From an uncultured Lachnospiraceae bacterium (GTDB lineage: Bacteria > Bacillota_A > Clostridia > Lachnospirales > Lachnospiraceae), in contig CACYDL010000156.1 in the NCBI GenBank assembly GCA_902773195.1, forward strand, positions 1 to 19,636: a stretch of 19,636 nucleotides of DNA, read 5' to 3'. This document shows, piece after piece, positions 1 through 7,845 of the stretch. Within the stretch, counting starts at the first letter, position 1. The number at the start of each line of letters is the position of its first letter. A program made the translations under genes and the position numbers. The notes under the pieces were generated by a model that did not search any database, was not told where the DNA came from, and saw only the letters and a list, made by a program, of their open reading frames with translations.

Positions 1-2316
1 AACCGCCGCCTTCTTCCCGGCCAGGCCGCGGGGCTTCCTGTCGCGGGAGGGGTCGTGCACCTTCACCAGGTTGAGCCTGAGCGCGTTCATGCACACGCAG
101 AACGAGGAGAGGCTCATCGCGGCGGCTCCGTACATCGGCTTCATCGCGAATCCGTAGAGGCCGGCGGCCATGGGAATGCAGACCGCGTTGTAGAAAAAGG
201 CCCAGAACAGATTCTCGTGGATGTTCCGGATCACGGAGCGGCTCAGGCGGACCGCCGCGGGCACGTCGGTCAGCCGGCTCTTCATCAGCACGATGTCGGC
301 CGCGTCGATGGCCACGTCGGTCCCCGCGCCGATGGCGATGCCGGTGTCCGCCCGGGTGAGGGCCGGGGCGTCGTTGATTCCGTCTCCCGCCATCACGACG
401 CTTCCCTGTTCCTTCAGCTTACGGACGACGGCCTCCTTGCCGTCGGGAAGCACGCCCGCGATGACCTCGTCGACGCCGGCCTGTCTCCCGATGGCTGCCG
501 CGGTTCTTTCATTGTCCCCGGTCAGCATGACGACGCGGACGCCCATATGGCGAAGCTGGCGTATCGCCTCCGCGGATTCCTCCTTGATCGTGTCGGCCAC
601 CGCGATGACCCCGAGGAGCCTCCCGTCCTCCGCGAAGAGAAGGGGCGTCTTCCCCTCCTCCGCCAGGGCGGCGCAGCGGCGGCGGATTCCCTCCGGCACG
701 GACGTCTGCGTCTCCATGAACGCGAGGCTTCCGCCCGTCAGACGTCTGCCGTTCTCAAGCGCCGAAAGACCGTTTCCGGGGAGTGCGGCAAACGCCGAGA
801 CGTCCCGGACGGGTACGCCTATCTCACCGCTCTTTTTCATGACCGCCTTTGCCAGCGGGTGCTCGCTCCTCGCCTCCAGGGCCGCGGCTGATTCCAGAAG
901 AGCCGCCTCGCGCTCCCCGGCGGAGCCGGGGCCGTCCGCGGGAACGATATCCGTGACCACCGGCTCTCCCCGCGTGATGGTTCCCGTCTTATCCAGCGCG
1001 GCGATCACGGACCGGCCGACTCCCTCGAGGGAAGCGGCGGTCTTGAAAAGAATGCCGTTCCTCGCGCCGACGCCGCTGCCGACCATGATGGCGACGGGCG
1101 TGGCAAGTCCCAGCGCGCAGGGGCAGCTGATCACCAGGACGGAGATCGCCCTGGCGATGGCGAATCCCGCCTCTTTTCCCGCCAGCAGCCAGCCGGCCAG
1201 CGTCACCGCGGCGATCCCCATGACGGCGGGGACGAAGATGCCTGCCGCCCTGTCGGCGATGCGCGCCAGGGGCGCCTTCGTCGCGGCGGCGTCCGAGACC
1301 ATCTTTATGATCTGGGACAGCGTCGTGTCCTCTCCCACCCGGGAGGCCCGGCAGCGGATGAAGCCGGACTGGTTGACGGTCGCGGCCGAGACGGTATCGC
1401 CCTCCTTCTTGTCGACGGGAATGCTCTCGCCTGTCAGCGCCGATTCATTGACGGCCGTCACGCCCTCGATGACGACGCCGTCGACGGGAATGCTCTCGCC
1501 GGGCCTCACGACGAAGATGTCGCCCGGCCTGACTTCGTCGATTCCCACCTCCTTCTCCGCTCCGTCCGCCTCGATGACGGCGGTCTTCGGGGAAAGCCTC
1601 ATCAGATTCTTCAGCGCGTCGGTGGTCCGCCCCTTGGACATCGCCTCCAGCATCTTCCCGACGGTGATCAGCGTGGGGATCATGGCGGCGGACTCGAAGT
1701 ACAGATTCATGCCATAGCGCATGACGGTCTCCCCGTCGCCCCGGCCCATGGCGAGGATCATGAGGTAGAGCTCCGCCAGGGAGTAGCCGAAGGACGCCGC
1801 GGAACCGAGGGCCACCAGCGTATCCATGTTGGGAGAACCCATGAAGAGAGCCCTGAAGCCGCCGGTGAAGAATTTTCCGTTGATGATCATCACGGCGATG
1901 GAGAGAAGCATCTCCGTCAGCCCGAGGACAACGTGGTTGTCAAAGGCCGCCGGGACAGGCCAGCCCCACATCATGTGCCCCATGGAAAGATACATCAGGG
2001 CGAGCAGGAAGCCGACCGACAGGATCAGCCTTCGGCGAAGCTTCGGCGTCTCCCTGTCCTGCAGGGCTTCTTCCTCCGCCTGCAGACGGCTGCCGGCCGT
2101 CATCCCGCCGCCCGCCGCCCCCTTCAGGGAGGCGCCGTAGCCGGCGTTCTCCACGGCGCGGATGATCTCTTCGCTCTTTGCGCTGCCTTCCACGCCCATC
2201 GAATTGGTCAGGAGACTCACCGAGCAGCCCGTGACGCCCGGAACGGCGGACACCGCCTTTTCCACCCTGGCGCTGCAGGCCGCGCAGCTCATTCCCGTGA
2301 CATTGTACTGTTCCAT
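1..2316 (-). CDS. copA: Copper-exporting P1B-type ATPase CopA (3' end beyond the window)
   Basis: ATP-driven pump that moves Cu(I) out of the cytoplasm across the inner membrane. The frame is open for 772 codons from the ATG at 2316 to base 1. It has an N-terminal heavy-metal-associated domain with GMSCAAC (Cys11 and Cys14), then membrane helices from about residue 95. The actuator TGES lies near residue 295, the membrane metal-site motif CPC at 398-400, the phosphorylation motif DKTGT at Asp442, TGDN near 601 and GDGINDAP near 642. CPC together with the CsoR gene upstream points to monovalent copper. The last visible residues follow the final helix, so the C-terminus is nearly reached. Related clostridial pumps sometimes carry a second metal-binding domain here, which cannot be seen. 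GGAGG sits about 11 bases before the start. It lies 85 bp downstream of csoR on the same strand, so the two are probably cotranscribed and copper-induced. Confidence 0.95.
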   Translation of the reverse strand, partial: MEQYNVTGMSCAACSARVEKAVSAVPGVTGCSVSLLTNSMGVEGSAKSEEIIRAVENAGYGASLKGAAGGGMTAGSRLQAEEEALQDRETPKLRRRLILSVGFLLALMYLSMGHMMWGWPVPAAFDNHVVLGLTEMLLSIAVMIINGKFFTGGFRALFMGSPNMDTLVALGSAASFGYSLAELYLMILAMGRGDGETVMRYGMNLYFESAAMIPTLITVGKMLEAMSKGRTTDALKNLMRLSPKTAVIEADGAEKEVGIDEVRPGDIFVVRPGESIPVDGVVIEGVTAVNESALTGESIPVDKKEGDTVSAATVNQSGFIRCRASRVGEDTTLSQIIKMVSDAAATKAPLARIADRAAGIFVPAVMGIAAVTLAGWLLAGKEAGFAIARAISVLVISCPCALGLATPVAIMVGSGVGARNGILFKTAASLEGVGRSVIAALDKTGTITRGEPVVTDIVPADGPGSAGEREAALLESAAALEARSEHPLAKAVMKKSGEIGVPVRDVSAFAALPGNGLSALENGRRLTGGSLAFMETQTSVPEGIRRRCAALAEEGKTPLLFAEDGRLLGVIAVADTIKEESAEAIRQLRHMGVRVVMLTGDNERTAAAIGRQAGVDEVIAGVLPDGKEAVVRKLKEQGSVVMAGDGINDAPALTRADTGIAIGAGTDVAIDAADIVLMKSRLTDVPAAVRLSRSVIRNIHENLFWAFFYNAVCIPMAAGLYGFAMKPMYGAAAMSLSSFCVCMNALRLNLVKVHDPSRDRKPRGLAGKKAAV

Positions 2317-2401
2317 CTGCGTCTCCGCCTCCGATCCGACACGCCGAACCGCCCGCTCCCGGGCGCCCCGCTGCCTTTTTCCGCCGCACTCTGCCCCGCC
2401 G

Positions 2402-2731
2402 TCATCTCATGACCTTCCGGAGCGTCTCCACCAGCTCGTCGAGCGTATCCTCCCGCCCTTCGCGGATATCCTCCGCGACGCAGCTGCGGATGTGGCTCGC
2501 GAGAAGAACCTTGCTGAAGCTGCCGAGGGCCGAGCTGACCGCGGAGACCTGAATCAGGATATCGGGGCAGTACGCGTCCTGCTCCAGCATTTTTTCGAGG
2601 CCCCGCACCTGTCCCTCTATTCTTCTGAGGCGGTTCATCAGATCCCTGACTTCCTCTTCGCCCCGCTTTTTCTTTCTTGCGCAGCAGTTCCCGGCGGATC
2701 CTCCGCCCTGCGCCGTCTCCTTCCGTTCCAT
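2402..2731 (-). CDS. csoR: CsoR-family copper-sensing transcriptional repressor
   Basis: All-helical metal-sensing repressor (DUF156/CsoR family) that in characterised members leaves DNA on binding Cu(I). The core begins at [12 protein letters not shown] (residues 33-44). The Cu(I) ligand set Cys-His-Cys is present as Cys55 (in YCPDIL), His80 and Cys84 (in SHIRSC), which separates it from the nickel and persulfide branches of the family. I chose the ATG at 2731 because GAGGTG stands a few bases upstream. A longer reading frame to 2824 would run through the operators and the -10 box. The result is 109 aa, slightly long because of a basic N-terminal extension with a Cys-Cys pair (16-17) that I cannot explain. 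It is the first gene of the copA operon and its presumed operators lie just upstream, so it is probably autoregulated. Confidence 0.93.
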   Translation of the reverse strand: MERKETAQGGGSAGNCCARKKKRGEEEVRDLMNRLRRIEGQVRGLEKMLEQDAYCPDILIQVSAVSSALGSFSKVLLASHIRSCVAEDIREGREDTLDELVETLRKVMR

Positions 2732-2750
2732 CAGGCACCTCGCTTCACAG

Positions 2751-2767
2751 ATACCCCCAAGGGGTAT
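2751..2767. promoter_or_regulatory. CsoR-type operator, downstream box
   Basis: ATACCCC-CAA-GGGGTAT is an inverted repeat with perfect 7-bp arms and a 3-bp spacer. It matches the G/C-tract palindromes flanked by TA that CsoR proteins are known to bind. It lies about 10-25 bases after the predicted transcription start and 20 bases before the csoR start codon. Confidence 0.85.
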
Positions 2768-2782
2768 GTCTTCCTGTCCGGC

Positions 2783-2811
2783 ATCATAAACCCCCCGGGG
2801 GTATCTGTCAA
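2783..2811 (-). promoter_or_regulatory. Sigma-A-type promoter of the csoR-copA operon
   Basis: On the minus strand a perfect -35 box TTGACA (2811-2806) is followed by a 17-bp spacer and the -10 box TATGAT (2788-2783). Transcription should start near 2776 and run into csoR. The spacer is filled by a CsoR-type palindrome, so repressor binding would block RNA polymerase directly. Confidence 0.88.
2788..2804. promoter_or_regulatory. CsoR-type operator inside the promoter spacer
   Basis: AAACCCC-CCG-GGGGTAT has the same 7-3-7 layout as the box at 2751, with one mismatch in the left arm. It lies between the -35 and -10 elements. The two boxes are 37 bp apart centre to centre, between three and four helical turns. 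Confidence 0.8.
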
Positions 2812-2848
2812 GATCTTCCGTCAAATTTCTTTTCGGAACATTCCTCCC

Positions 2849-2955
2849 GGAATTCCTCCGGTTTTTCTTCCGGCGAAATCTGCCTCCGGCACGCTCCTGC
2901 CGGAATTCCCCCGGCTTTTCTTCCGGCGAAATCTGCCTCCGGCGCGCTCCTGCCG
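2849..2955. repeat. Two tandem 53-bp repeats downstream of the phosphopantetheinyl transferase gene
   Basis: The block starting with GGAATTCC at 2849 recurs with a 53-bp period: AATTC starts at 2851 and again at 2904, followed in both by TCTTCCGGCGAAATCTGCC. The two copies differ at only a few bases. A degraded partial copy can be made out towards 2820. The array fills the gap between the stop codon at 2972 and the csoR promoter. No T-tract terminator is visible for the upstream gene. Confidence 0.8.
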
Positions 2956-2971
2956 AAGGCTCCCTCCGGTC

Positions 2972-3616
2972 TCACTTCCCGGAAACGCCCTCCGGAAGGA
3001 CGATCCGCTCCGTCTCCCGGAGGGAGCCGTCCCGATACACGACCCGGATGAGCTCCAGATCCCCGCCGCTCCTCGACGCCGCGGCAAACATGTGGCCGTC
3101 GTAGATCCCGCAGACGGTCTTCCACTCCGTATCGAATACGGAAAAATCCTTCGGGTTCAGCCCCAGGCCTCTGCCGTCGGCCTTCATGATGCTCTCCTTC
3201 ATGGTCCACACGGCAAAGAATCTCTCGTCCGAATCCTTTTCCAGAACCCATTCCCGCTCGTCCGGGCGGAAGCAGCGCCGGACGATGCTCCCGTGGTACG
3301 GCCCGATCCTCTCCACGTCGATGCCCAGCGGTTCCGCGCCTCCGGCGGCGGCCGCGTAGGCGCCTCCGTGGGAGACCGAGATGTAACGGAGGTCTCCCTT
3401 CGCCCTGACGAGAAGCGGCTTGCCGCTGCGGTCCCTGTAAGTATCCCTGTCCTCGTCGATCGACAGAGCCTCCGCGAGCAGCAGGCCGGCGGCGGCGCTG
3501 TGCAGTCTCCCCTCCTCCGGGCGGAACGCCGTCGTCCTCTCTCTTCTGCCCCGGGGGAGCTTCTGCAGAATTGTGTCAAATGAATTTTGCAGTTCGTTTA
3601 TGTTTATGATAAACAT
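2972..3616 (-). CDS. Sfp-type 4'-phosphopantetheinyl transferase superfamily protein
   Basis: Transfers the phosphopantetheine arm of coenzyme A to a serine of a carrier protein (acyl, peptidyl or aryl carrier), in the cytoplasm. The signatures are RYISVSHGG (77-85), the Mg-binding motif GIDVE (98-102) and FFAVWTMKES followed by K145 (133-145). These are the three family blocks in correct order and spacing. At 214 aa it is of normal length for the Sfp class rather than the shorter AcpS class. The ATG at 3616 is preceded by GAGAGGG about 10 bases upstream. No carrier-protein, NRPS or PKS gene lies in the window, so the substrate is unknown. It could be the housekeeping enzyme or serve a distant pathway. 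It points the same way as csoR-copA but is separated by repeats and the copper promoter, so it is probably a separate unit. Confidence 0.88.
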   Translation of the reverse strand: MFIININELQNSFDTILQKLPRGRRERTTAFRPEEGRLHSAAAGLLLAEALSIDEDRDTYRDRSGKPLLVRAKGDLRYISVSHGGAYAAAAGGAEPLGIDVERIGPYHGSIVRRCFRPDEREWVLEKDSDERFFAVWTMKESIMKADGRGLGLNPKDFSVFDTEWKTVCGIYDGHMFAAASRSGGDLELIRVVYRDGSLRETERIVLPEGVSGK

Positions 3617-3677
3617 GCCCAGTTTTCCCTCTCGTCGCTTCGTAAGATATTTGAAATTCAGACTGCAATTTGAACCT

Positions 3678-3700
3678 TTTTTCGGAATTGAGCCGAAAAA
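3678..3700. repeat. Inverted repeat in an AT-rich divergent intergenic region
   Basis: TTTTTCGG and CCGAAAAA form perfect 8-bp arms around a 7-base loop. It lies in the 256-bp gap between the divergent phosphopantetheinyl transferase and Na/Pi cotransporter genes. The gap also holds a strongly AT-rich stretch (about 3722-3755) that probably contains promoters, but I could not assign convincing -35/-10 pairs. The repeat could be an operator or a weak hairpin. Confidence 0.4.
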
Positions 3701-3859
3701 TCGCGGAATTCCCCGCCCGAATGGTTCATTTATTTTTATATATGATAAAATAAACGAAGACCGTACGCGTCTTATATTTTCCGCAGGGATTCCGGCAGAG
3801 CCGTCCCTGCTCCTCCGCGGTTTCCTTCGCGGCGCGGACGTAACGGCGCATTGAATATA

Positions 3860-3875
3860 AAGGAGAACCGTTTTG
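3860..3875 (+). promoter_or_regulatory. Ribosome binding site fixing a TTG start
   Basis: AAGGAG at 3860-3865 lies seven bases before the TTG at 3873. No in-frame ATG close by has comparable support, and the transmembrane segment begins within the first residues after this TTG. Confidence 0.75.
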
Positions 3876-5771
3876 GAAGTATTCTACCATATTGTGTCCT
3901 TCCTGGGAGGACTTTCCCTGTTTCTCTACGGCATGCGCATCATGGGGGACGGACTGAAGAGCAGCTCCGGCGGCGCCCTGAAGGCGACCCTCGCCAAGGT
4001 CACCAACAAGCGCATCATGGGCTTCCTGCTGGGCGTGATCGTCACCTGCATGATCCAGAGCTCCACGGCGACGATCGTCCTGACCGTCGGTCTGGTCGGC
4101 GCCGGCTTCCTCACCTTCCGCCAGTCGGTCGGCATCGTGCTGGGCGCCAACGTCGGAACCGCCATCACCGCCCAGATCATCCGCCTCATGGACCTCGAGG
4201 CGGGTGCCTCCAGCATCCTCTATTTCTTTAAATCGGACAATCTGGCGCCCATGGCGCTCCTCATCGGCATCATCCTCATCATGTTCGTGAAAAAGAAATC
4301 AGCGGGCGCCGTGGGCACCATCTTCATGGGATTCGGCATCCTGTTCGTGGGACTCATGAACATGAGCGCCGCCGTCTCGACGATCGGCACCTCCCTCAGC
4401 CATCTGCTTACGTCCTTTGAGGACAATTACTTCCTGGGCTTCCTCGCCGGCGTGGGCGTGACGGGCGTCATCCAGAGCTCCTCGGCGGTGATCGGTATCC
4501 TGCAGTCCATCGCCAGCTCGGTGGGCGTCCGCTTCTGCGGCGTCTTCGCCGTCATCGTCGGCGTCAATATCGGCGACTGCCTCACGACTTACCTCGTGTG
4601 CCGCATCGGCGCGAAGACGGAGCAGATCCGCACCTGCATGATCCACATCATCTACAACGTCTGCGCCGCGTCGCTCATCTTTGCCGCGCTCGCCGTTCTG
4701 CGCTCCACCGGCGTCCTCGACGACTCGATCTGGTACGCCACCCTCAGATCCGGCGGCGTCGCCAACATCCACGGCCTCTTCCGTCTGATTCCGGCCGTGC
4801 TGTTTCTCCCGATGTCGGGCATCTTTGCCCGCATCGCGGAGCGCATCGTGCCGGACCGGCCTCTGGACGAGATGGACGCGGACATCGAAAAGAACCTGCG
4901 GGAGCTCGACATCCGCCTGATTTCCAACCCGGCCGTCGCCCTCTCGGAATCCGAGCATCTGATCCGCCACATGGCCGACGTCTCGGCCCGCAACGTCAAG
5001 GCCGCATCCAAGCAGGTCTTTGAGTACCGGGAGAAGCGCTCCGCCAAGATCCACCGCCGCGAGGATCTCCTCGACAGGATGGCCGACGCCACCAGCCAGT
5101 ACCTCGTGGCCGTGTCGCCGCACATACAGCTCGACGCCGACACGAGAAACCAGACCTTCCAGTTGAGGGCGCTGGTGTGCTTCGAGCGTATCGGCGACCT
5201 CGCCGTGAATATCGAAGGAAATGTCGCCAAGCTCAACGAGTCGGGCAAGAAGTTCTCCGAGCAGGCCAGCAAGGAGCTCAAGATCGCCTTCTCGGCGATC
5301 CGCAGAATCCTCAGCCTCTCCATAGAAGCCTTCCAGACCGGAAGCGCGGAGAAGGCCAGAAAGGTGGAGCCCCTGGAGGAAGTGATCGACGAGCTGATGG
5401 AGGAGCTCCGCAGCAGGCACGTTTTCCGCATGACCAACAACCTGTGCGATCCGATGGGCGGCATCGAGTATCAGAATATTCTCCAGCACCTCGAGAGAAT
5501 CTCGGATCAGTGCTCGGATCTGGCCGTCTACATGCTCGGCAGAACCGACGCCTCCGTCTACGGAAAGGAGCACCAGTACATCCATCAGCTGCACCACTCC
5601 GACAACAAGGAGTACGCCAGGGAGTTCAACGCGGACTACGAGACGTTCTTCGGTCTGCTGAAATCCATCAATCCCTCCCCGGACGCCGGGGAAGAGGCGG
5701 CCGCCGCCGCGGAAGCCGCCGCTGCCGCCGCCGAGGCCATCGCCGAGATCGACGACCCCGAGGAGGAGTGA
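3873..5771 (+). CDS. Na/Pi cotransporter family protein with C-terminal PhoU-like domain
   Basis: Inner-membrane sodium-dependent phosphate carrier of the Na/Pi cotransporter II-related family. The duplicated core shows the paired signatures QSSTAT (62-67) and QSSSA (201-205) in similar hydrophobic settings, as expected of the two inverted repeats. About eight hydrophobic segments fill residues 1-325. A soluble helical region follows (about 345-600), resembling tandem PhoU-like repeats, with a stretch around QLRALVCFERIGDLAVNIEG and a later LERISDQCSDLAVY. The protein ends in an Ala/Glu-rich acidic tail (about 605-632). The 632 aa length fits PhoU-fused members. It is transcribed alone and ends at a shared terminator. 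No pst or pho genes are nearby, so the direction of phosphate movement and its regulation are not evident here. Confidence 0.9.
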   Translation: MEVFYHIVSFLGGLSLFLYGMRIMGDGLKSSSGGALKATLAKVTNKRIMGFLLGVIVTCMIQSSTATIVLTVGLVGAGFLTFRQSVGIVLGANVGTAITAQIIRLMDLEAGASSILYFFKSDNLAPMALLIGIILIMFVKKKSAGAVGTIFMGFGILFVGLMNMSAAVSTIGTSLSHLLTSFEDNYFLGFLAGVGVTGVIQSSSAVIGILQSIASSVGVRFCGVFAVIVGVNIGDCLTTYLVCRIGAKTEQIRTCMIHIIYNVCAASLIFAALAVLRSTGVLDDSIWYATLRSGGVANIHGLFRLIPAVLFLPMSGIFARIAERIVPDRPLDEMDADIEKNLRELDIRLISNPAVALSESEHLIRHMADVSARNVKAASKQVFEYREKRSAKIHRREDLLDRMADATSQYLVAVSPHIQLDADTRNQTFQLRALVCFERIGDLAVNIEGNVAKLNESGKKFSEQASKELKIAFSAIRRILSLSIEAFQTGSAEKARKVEPLEEVIDELMEELRSRHVFRMTNNLCDPMGGIEYQNILQHLERISDQCSDLAVYMLGRTDASVYGKEHQYIHQLHHSDNKEYAREFNADYETFFGLLKSINPSPDAGEEAAAAAEAAAAAAEAIAEIDDPEEE

Positions 5772-5794
5772 CGCCTCCGCAGACGTCCGCAATG

Positions 5795-5825
5795 AAAAAA
5801 GCGCCGGTTCAAAACCGGCGCTTTT
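5795..5825. terminator. Bidirectional intrinsic terminator between the Na/Pi cotransporter gene and tRNA-Ala
   Basis: GCGCCGGTT (5801-5809) pairs perfectly with AACCGGCGC (5813-5821) around a 3-base loop. A six-A run precedes the stem and TTTT follows it. On the minus strand the hairpin is followed by TTTTTT, a strong end for the tRNA. On the plus strand it is followed by TTTT, serving the cotransporter gene. Confidence 0.9.
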
Positions 5826-5833
5826 ACTCTGCG

Positions 5834-5905
5834 TGGAGATGATGGGATTCGAACCCACGACCTTTCGGATGCGAACCGAATGCTCTCCCACTGAGCCACA
5901 TCCCC
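5834..5905 (-). tRNA. tRNA-Ala (anticodon CGC)
   Basis: A full cloverleaf can be drawn on the minus strand. The acceptor stem is GGGGATG with CATCTCC, including the G3-U70 wobble that is the classic alanine identity element. The D-arm is GCTC/GAGC, the anticodon stem is TTCGG/CCGAA with loop TTCGCAT (anticodon CGC, reading GCG), the variable loop is short, the T-loop is TTCGAAT and the discriminator is A. The gene is 72 nt and CCA is not encoded. It stands alone between its own promoter and a terminator. Confidence 0.93.
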
Positions 5906-5917
5906 GCAACAGAGTAT

Positions 5918-5946
5918 ATGATACCCCTTTTTCGTCCTGAAAGCAA
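5918..5946 (-). promoter_or_regulatory. Promoter of tRNA-Ala
   Basis: On the minus strand TTGCTT (5946-5941), a 17-bp spacer and TATCAT (5923-5918) precede the tRNA 5' end by about 12 bases. An overlapping TATACT three bases downstream is an alternative -10 box. Confidence 0.6.
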
Positions 5947-5967
5947 GCTTTTTTTCCAATCCCGGCG

Positions 5968-6879
5968 TCATTTTTCAAAAGCCGCCGTGAGGCGCCTCTC
6001 CGACCGGCTGTAGTGATAGACGTGATTCGAAAGAACCTCCGTGGGAAGGACGTGCTCCGCGTTGATGGACGTGACCATGGCCTCCAGCTCTTCCCCGGAG
6101 AACTGCCCGCTGTCCGGCAGCAGGATCAGCTCGTGGATACTGCTGGGAAGGACAAACAGGTCCGCCTCCATCCCCTCGGCCGCCGTCTGAAGAACGCCGT
6201 CGTAGAGGAGACAGGAAGCGCCGTAGATCCGGCTTCTGTTCGTCAGGACGTACATCGGCGCCATACTCTCAGGCGGAAGCTCCTCTCCGCCCTGTCCCGC
6301 CAGAAGCTCTCCGAGGACGTTCCGTATCGAATCCAGCCGCGCCGGCTCCTGTGCGGGCGTATTCCCGCCCGCCAGCGCCGACAGCTCCTCCTCCGTGATG
6401 CCCCATCGGCGCAGATCGCGGTAATTCACGATGGCGGAGGCGTTTTCGATGCCCCGGACGTCCACGATATAATAAAAGATCTTTGCCAGATCCAGAAACG
6501 TCTCGTGGGGCACCTTCCGCAGCATCTCCTCATTCAGCCCGCGATTGATCACGCGGAACCTGAGCCTGGTCCGGACTGCCTCGAACCCGGTGACCTCTTC
6601 CGGGTCAATCGGCCGGGACGGGACGGCGTATTCGCCGCTCTCCGCCAGAAGCTCGGCCGCCAGCTCCCGGACGGGCGTGCCGGCGCGAAATTCCCTGTAA
6701 TAGGATTCCAGATAAATGCTGGGGGCGAGGTTCTGCCCCCGGGGCATGATCGTCACGGCGTCCAGAACGATCCCGTTGTTTTTCGGGATCCGGTGCAGCG
6801 ATACCTCGGTGCCCTCTTCCGCCAGTTTCCTGATCTCTTCCGTGATCAGCCGGTTAAAACGCTCCCTGGTTACTGTCAT
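5968..6879 (-). CDS. DUF5688 family protein
   Basis: No function is known. The 303-residue protein is soluble, with no signal peptide or membrane helix. It matches what I know of DUF5688, a family common in Lachnospiraceae and Ruminococcaceae. An N-terminal stretch contains KNNGIVLDAVTI and APSIYLESYY (about residues 33-60). A central helical region follows. The C-terminal half contains MYVLTNRSRIYGASCLLYDG and FVLPSSIHELILLPD. The ATG at 6879 was chosen because AAGGAAG lies a few bases upstream. The open frame continues to 7413, but that extension is antisense to efp and lacks a start signal. It stands between the tRNA and efp on the same strand, and efp has its own terminator, so it is probably transcribed alone. 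Confidence 0.8.
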   Translation of the reverse strand: MTVTRERFNRLITEEIRKLAEEGTEVSLHRIPKNNGIVLDAVTIMPRGQNLAPSIYLESYYREFRAGTPVRELAAELLAESGEYAVPSRPIDPEEVTGFEAVRTRLRFRVINRGLNEEMLRKVPHETFLDLAKIFYYIVDVRGIENASAIVNYRDLRRWGITEEELSALAGGNTPAQEPARLDSIRNVLGELLAGQGGEELPPESMAPMYVLTNRSRIYGASCLLYDGVLQTAAEGMEADLFVLPSSIHELILLPDSGQFSGEELEAMVTSINAEHVLPTEVLSNHVYHYSRSERRLTAAFEK

Positions 6880-7046
6880 CTTTCTTCCTTTCCATGTTAA
6901 AAGCAGCCATCGGTCCGAACGTGTCCCGATGGCGGACGGATTTCCATGTGTGTCGGTTTTCCTTAAACCTGAACCGTGCGGAGGAAAATCCCCTCTCCGG
7001 CAGTTCGCGCGGGAGAAGGGTCCCCGGGCCGGGGAAAAGAACAGAC

Positions 7047-7125
7047 GCGGGAAGGACAGAGATTCCTGCGCGGGAAGCGCGGGAAGTGCGCAGATTCCGG
7101 CGTGAAACGTGCAGAGCTCCGGCAT
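7047..7125. repeat. Degenerate short repeats in the gap between efp and the DUF5688 gene
   Basis: The motif GCGGGAAG, a few bases, then CAGATTCC or a near match begins at 7047, again at 7079 (32 bp later) and in decayed form near 7100. The block includes ATTCCTGCGCGGGAAG at 7062-7077, which is identical to the reverse complement of 12351-12366 in the flippase-end repeats. The rest of the 298-bp gap (6880-7177) holds the efp terminator and a CCATCGG/CCGATGG inverted repeat (6907-6932) in the leader of the DUF5688 gene. I see no gene in it. Confidence 0.55.
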
Positions 7126-7138
7126 CCCGGAAAATGTC

Positions 7139-7171
7139 AAAAAAATAAGAAGTCTCTCCGAAGAGAGACTT
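7139..7171 (-). terminator. Intrinsic terminator of efp
   Basis: AAGTCTCTC (7150-7158) pairs perfectly with GAGAGACTT (7163-7171) around a CGAA loop. On the minus strand the stem is followed by CTTA and then seven T. It starts seven bases after the efp stop codon. Confidence 0.9.
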
Positions 7172-7177
7172 CCCGGT

Positions 7178-7735
7178 TTACGCTCTTGAAAGATATTCCT
7201 CAGAACGGGTGTCGATCTTGACCTTGTCGCCGATATTGACGAACAGAGGCACCTGAATCGTCGCTCCGGTCTCCACCGTCGCGGGCTTGGTCGCGCCCTG
7301 GGCGGTATTGCCCGCGAAGCCCGGCTCGGTATCCGTGACCTCCAGCTCAACGAACAGAGGCGGCTCGATGGCGAACACGCTGCCGTTGTAGGAGACGACC
7401 TTGACCTCATCATTCTCCTTGACGAATTTCATGTTGTCACCGATGATCTCCTTGTTGATCATGATCTGATCGAAGGTCTCCGGATCCATGAAATAGTAGA
7501 GATCGCCGTCGTTGTAGAGATACTGTTCATTTTTGCGGTCGATGCGCGCCGCCGGGAATTTCTCGGTCGGGCGGAAGGTCTTTTCCACCACGCCGCCGTT
7601 GATGACGTTCCTCATCTTGGTGCGGACGAACGCGGCGCCCTTGCCCGGCTTGACATGCTGGAATTCAAGAATCTGCATCACCTGACCGTCGATCTCGAGT
7701 GTTAAGCCGTTCTTAAAATCGCCTGCAGAAATCAT
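7178..7735 (-). CDS. efp: Translation elongation factor P
   Basis: Binds the ribosome between the P and E sites and relieves stalling at consecutive prolines. The 185-aa length is standard. Three beta-barrel domains are recognisable: an N-terminal KOW-like domain with the tip loop KPGKG (29-33) whose Lys32 is the usual modification site, a middle OB domain with [13 protein letters not shown], and a C-terminal OB domain with the signature region [28 protein letters not shown] lies 10 bases before the ATG. No gene for a known EF-P modifying enzyme (EpmA, EarP or YmfI types) is visible here. It follows the shikimate gene on the same strand after a 110-bp gap with its own likely promoter, a neighbourhood often seen in clostridia. 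Confidence 0.97.
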   Translation of the reverse strand: MISAGDFKNGLTLEIDGQVMQILEFQHVKPGKGAAFVRTKMRNVINGGVVEKTFRPTEKFPAARIDRKNEQYLYNDGDLYYFMDPETFDQIMINKEIIGDNMKFVKENDEVKVVSYNGSVFAIEPPLFVELEVTDTEPGFAGNTAQGATKPATVETGATIQVPLFVNIGDKVKIDTRSEEYLSRA

Positions 7736-7769
7736 AGATCAAAATCCTCCTTGTATATCTGACTACCAT

Positions 7770-7799
7770 TTTATAATAAATCAATAGGCGGCGCAACAA
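7770..7799 (-). promoter_or_regulatory. Probable efp promoter
   Basis: On the minus strand TTGTTG (7799-7794), an 18-bp spacer and TATAAA (7775-7770) lie in an AT-rich patch about 35 bases before the efp start codon. The -10 placement is not unique because several overlapping hexamers fit. Confidence 0.45.
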
Positions 7800-7845
7800 C
7801 AAAGTTCCGCCATTTTCTCTCATGCCGGGGCAGCCGGGCGGCGGC

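Noticed and set aside
221..1717. 498-codon open frame on the plus strand
   Set aside because: It is antisense to copA, whose minus-strand frame carries all P-type ATPase motifs. The translated product is a Ser/Ala/Pro-rich shadow without known motifs.
2821..3087. 88-codon frame covering the 53-bp repeats
   Set aside because: It overlaps the phosphopantetheinyl transferase gene in another frame and its internal repeats follow from the DNA repeats. No ribosome binding site was seen.
4299..5978. 559-codon open frame on the minus strand
   Set aside because: It is antisense to the Na/Pi cotransporter gene, runs through the terminator and tRNA-Ala, and its product is a low-complexity shadow rich in Val, Asp, Gly and His.
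6880..7413. N-terminal extension of the DUF5688 protein
   Set aside because: The extension is Ser/Arg/Pro-rich, antisense to efp and passes through the efp terminator. A good ribosome binding site supports the ATG at 6879.
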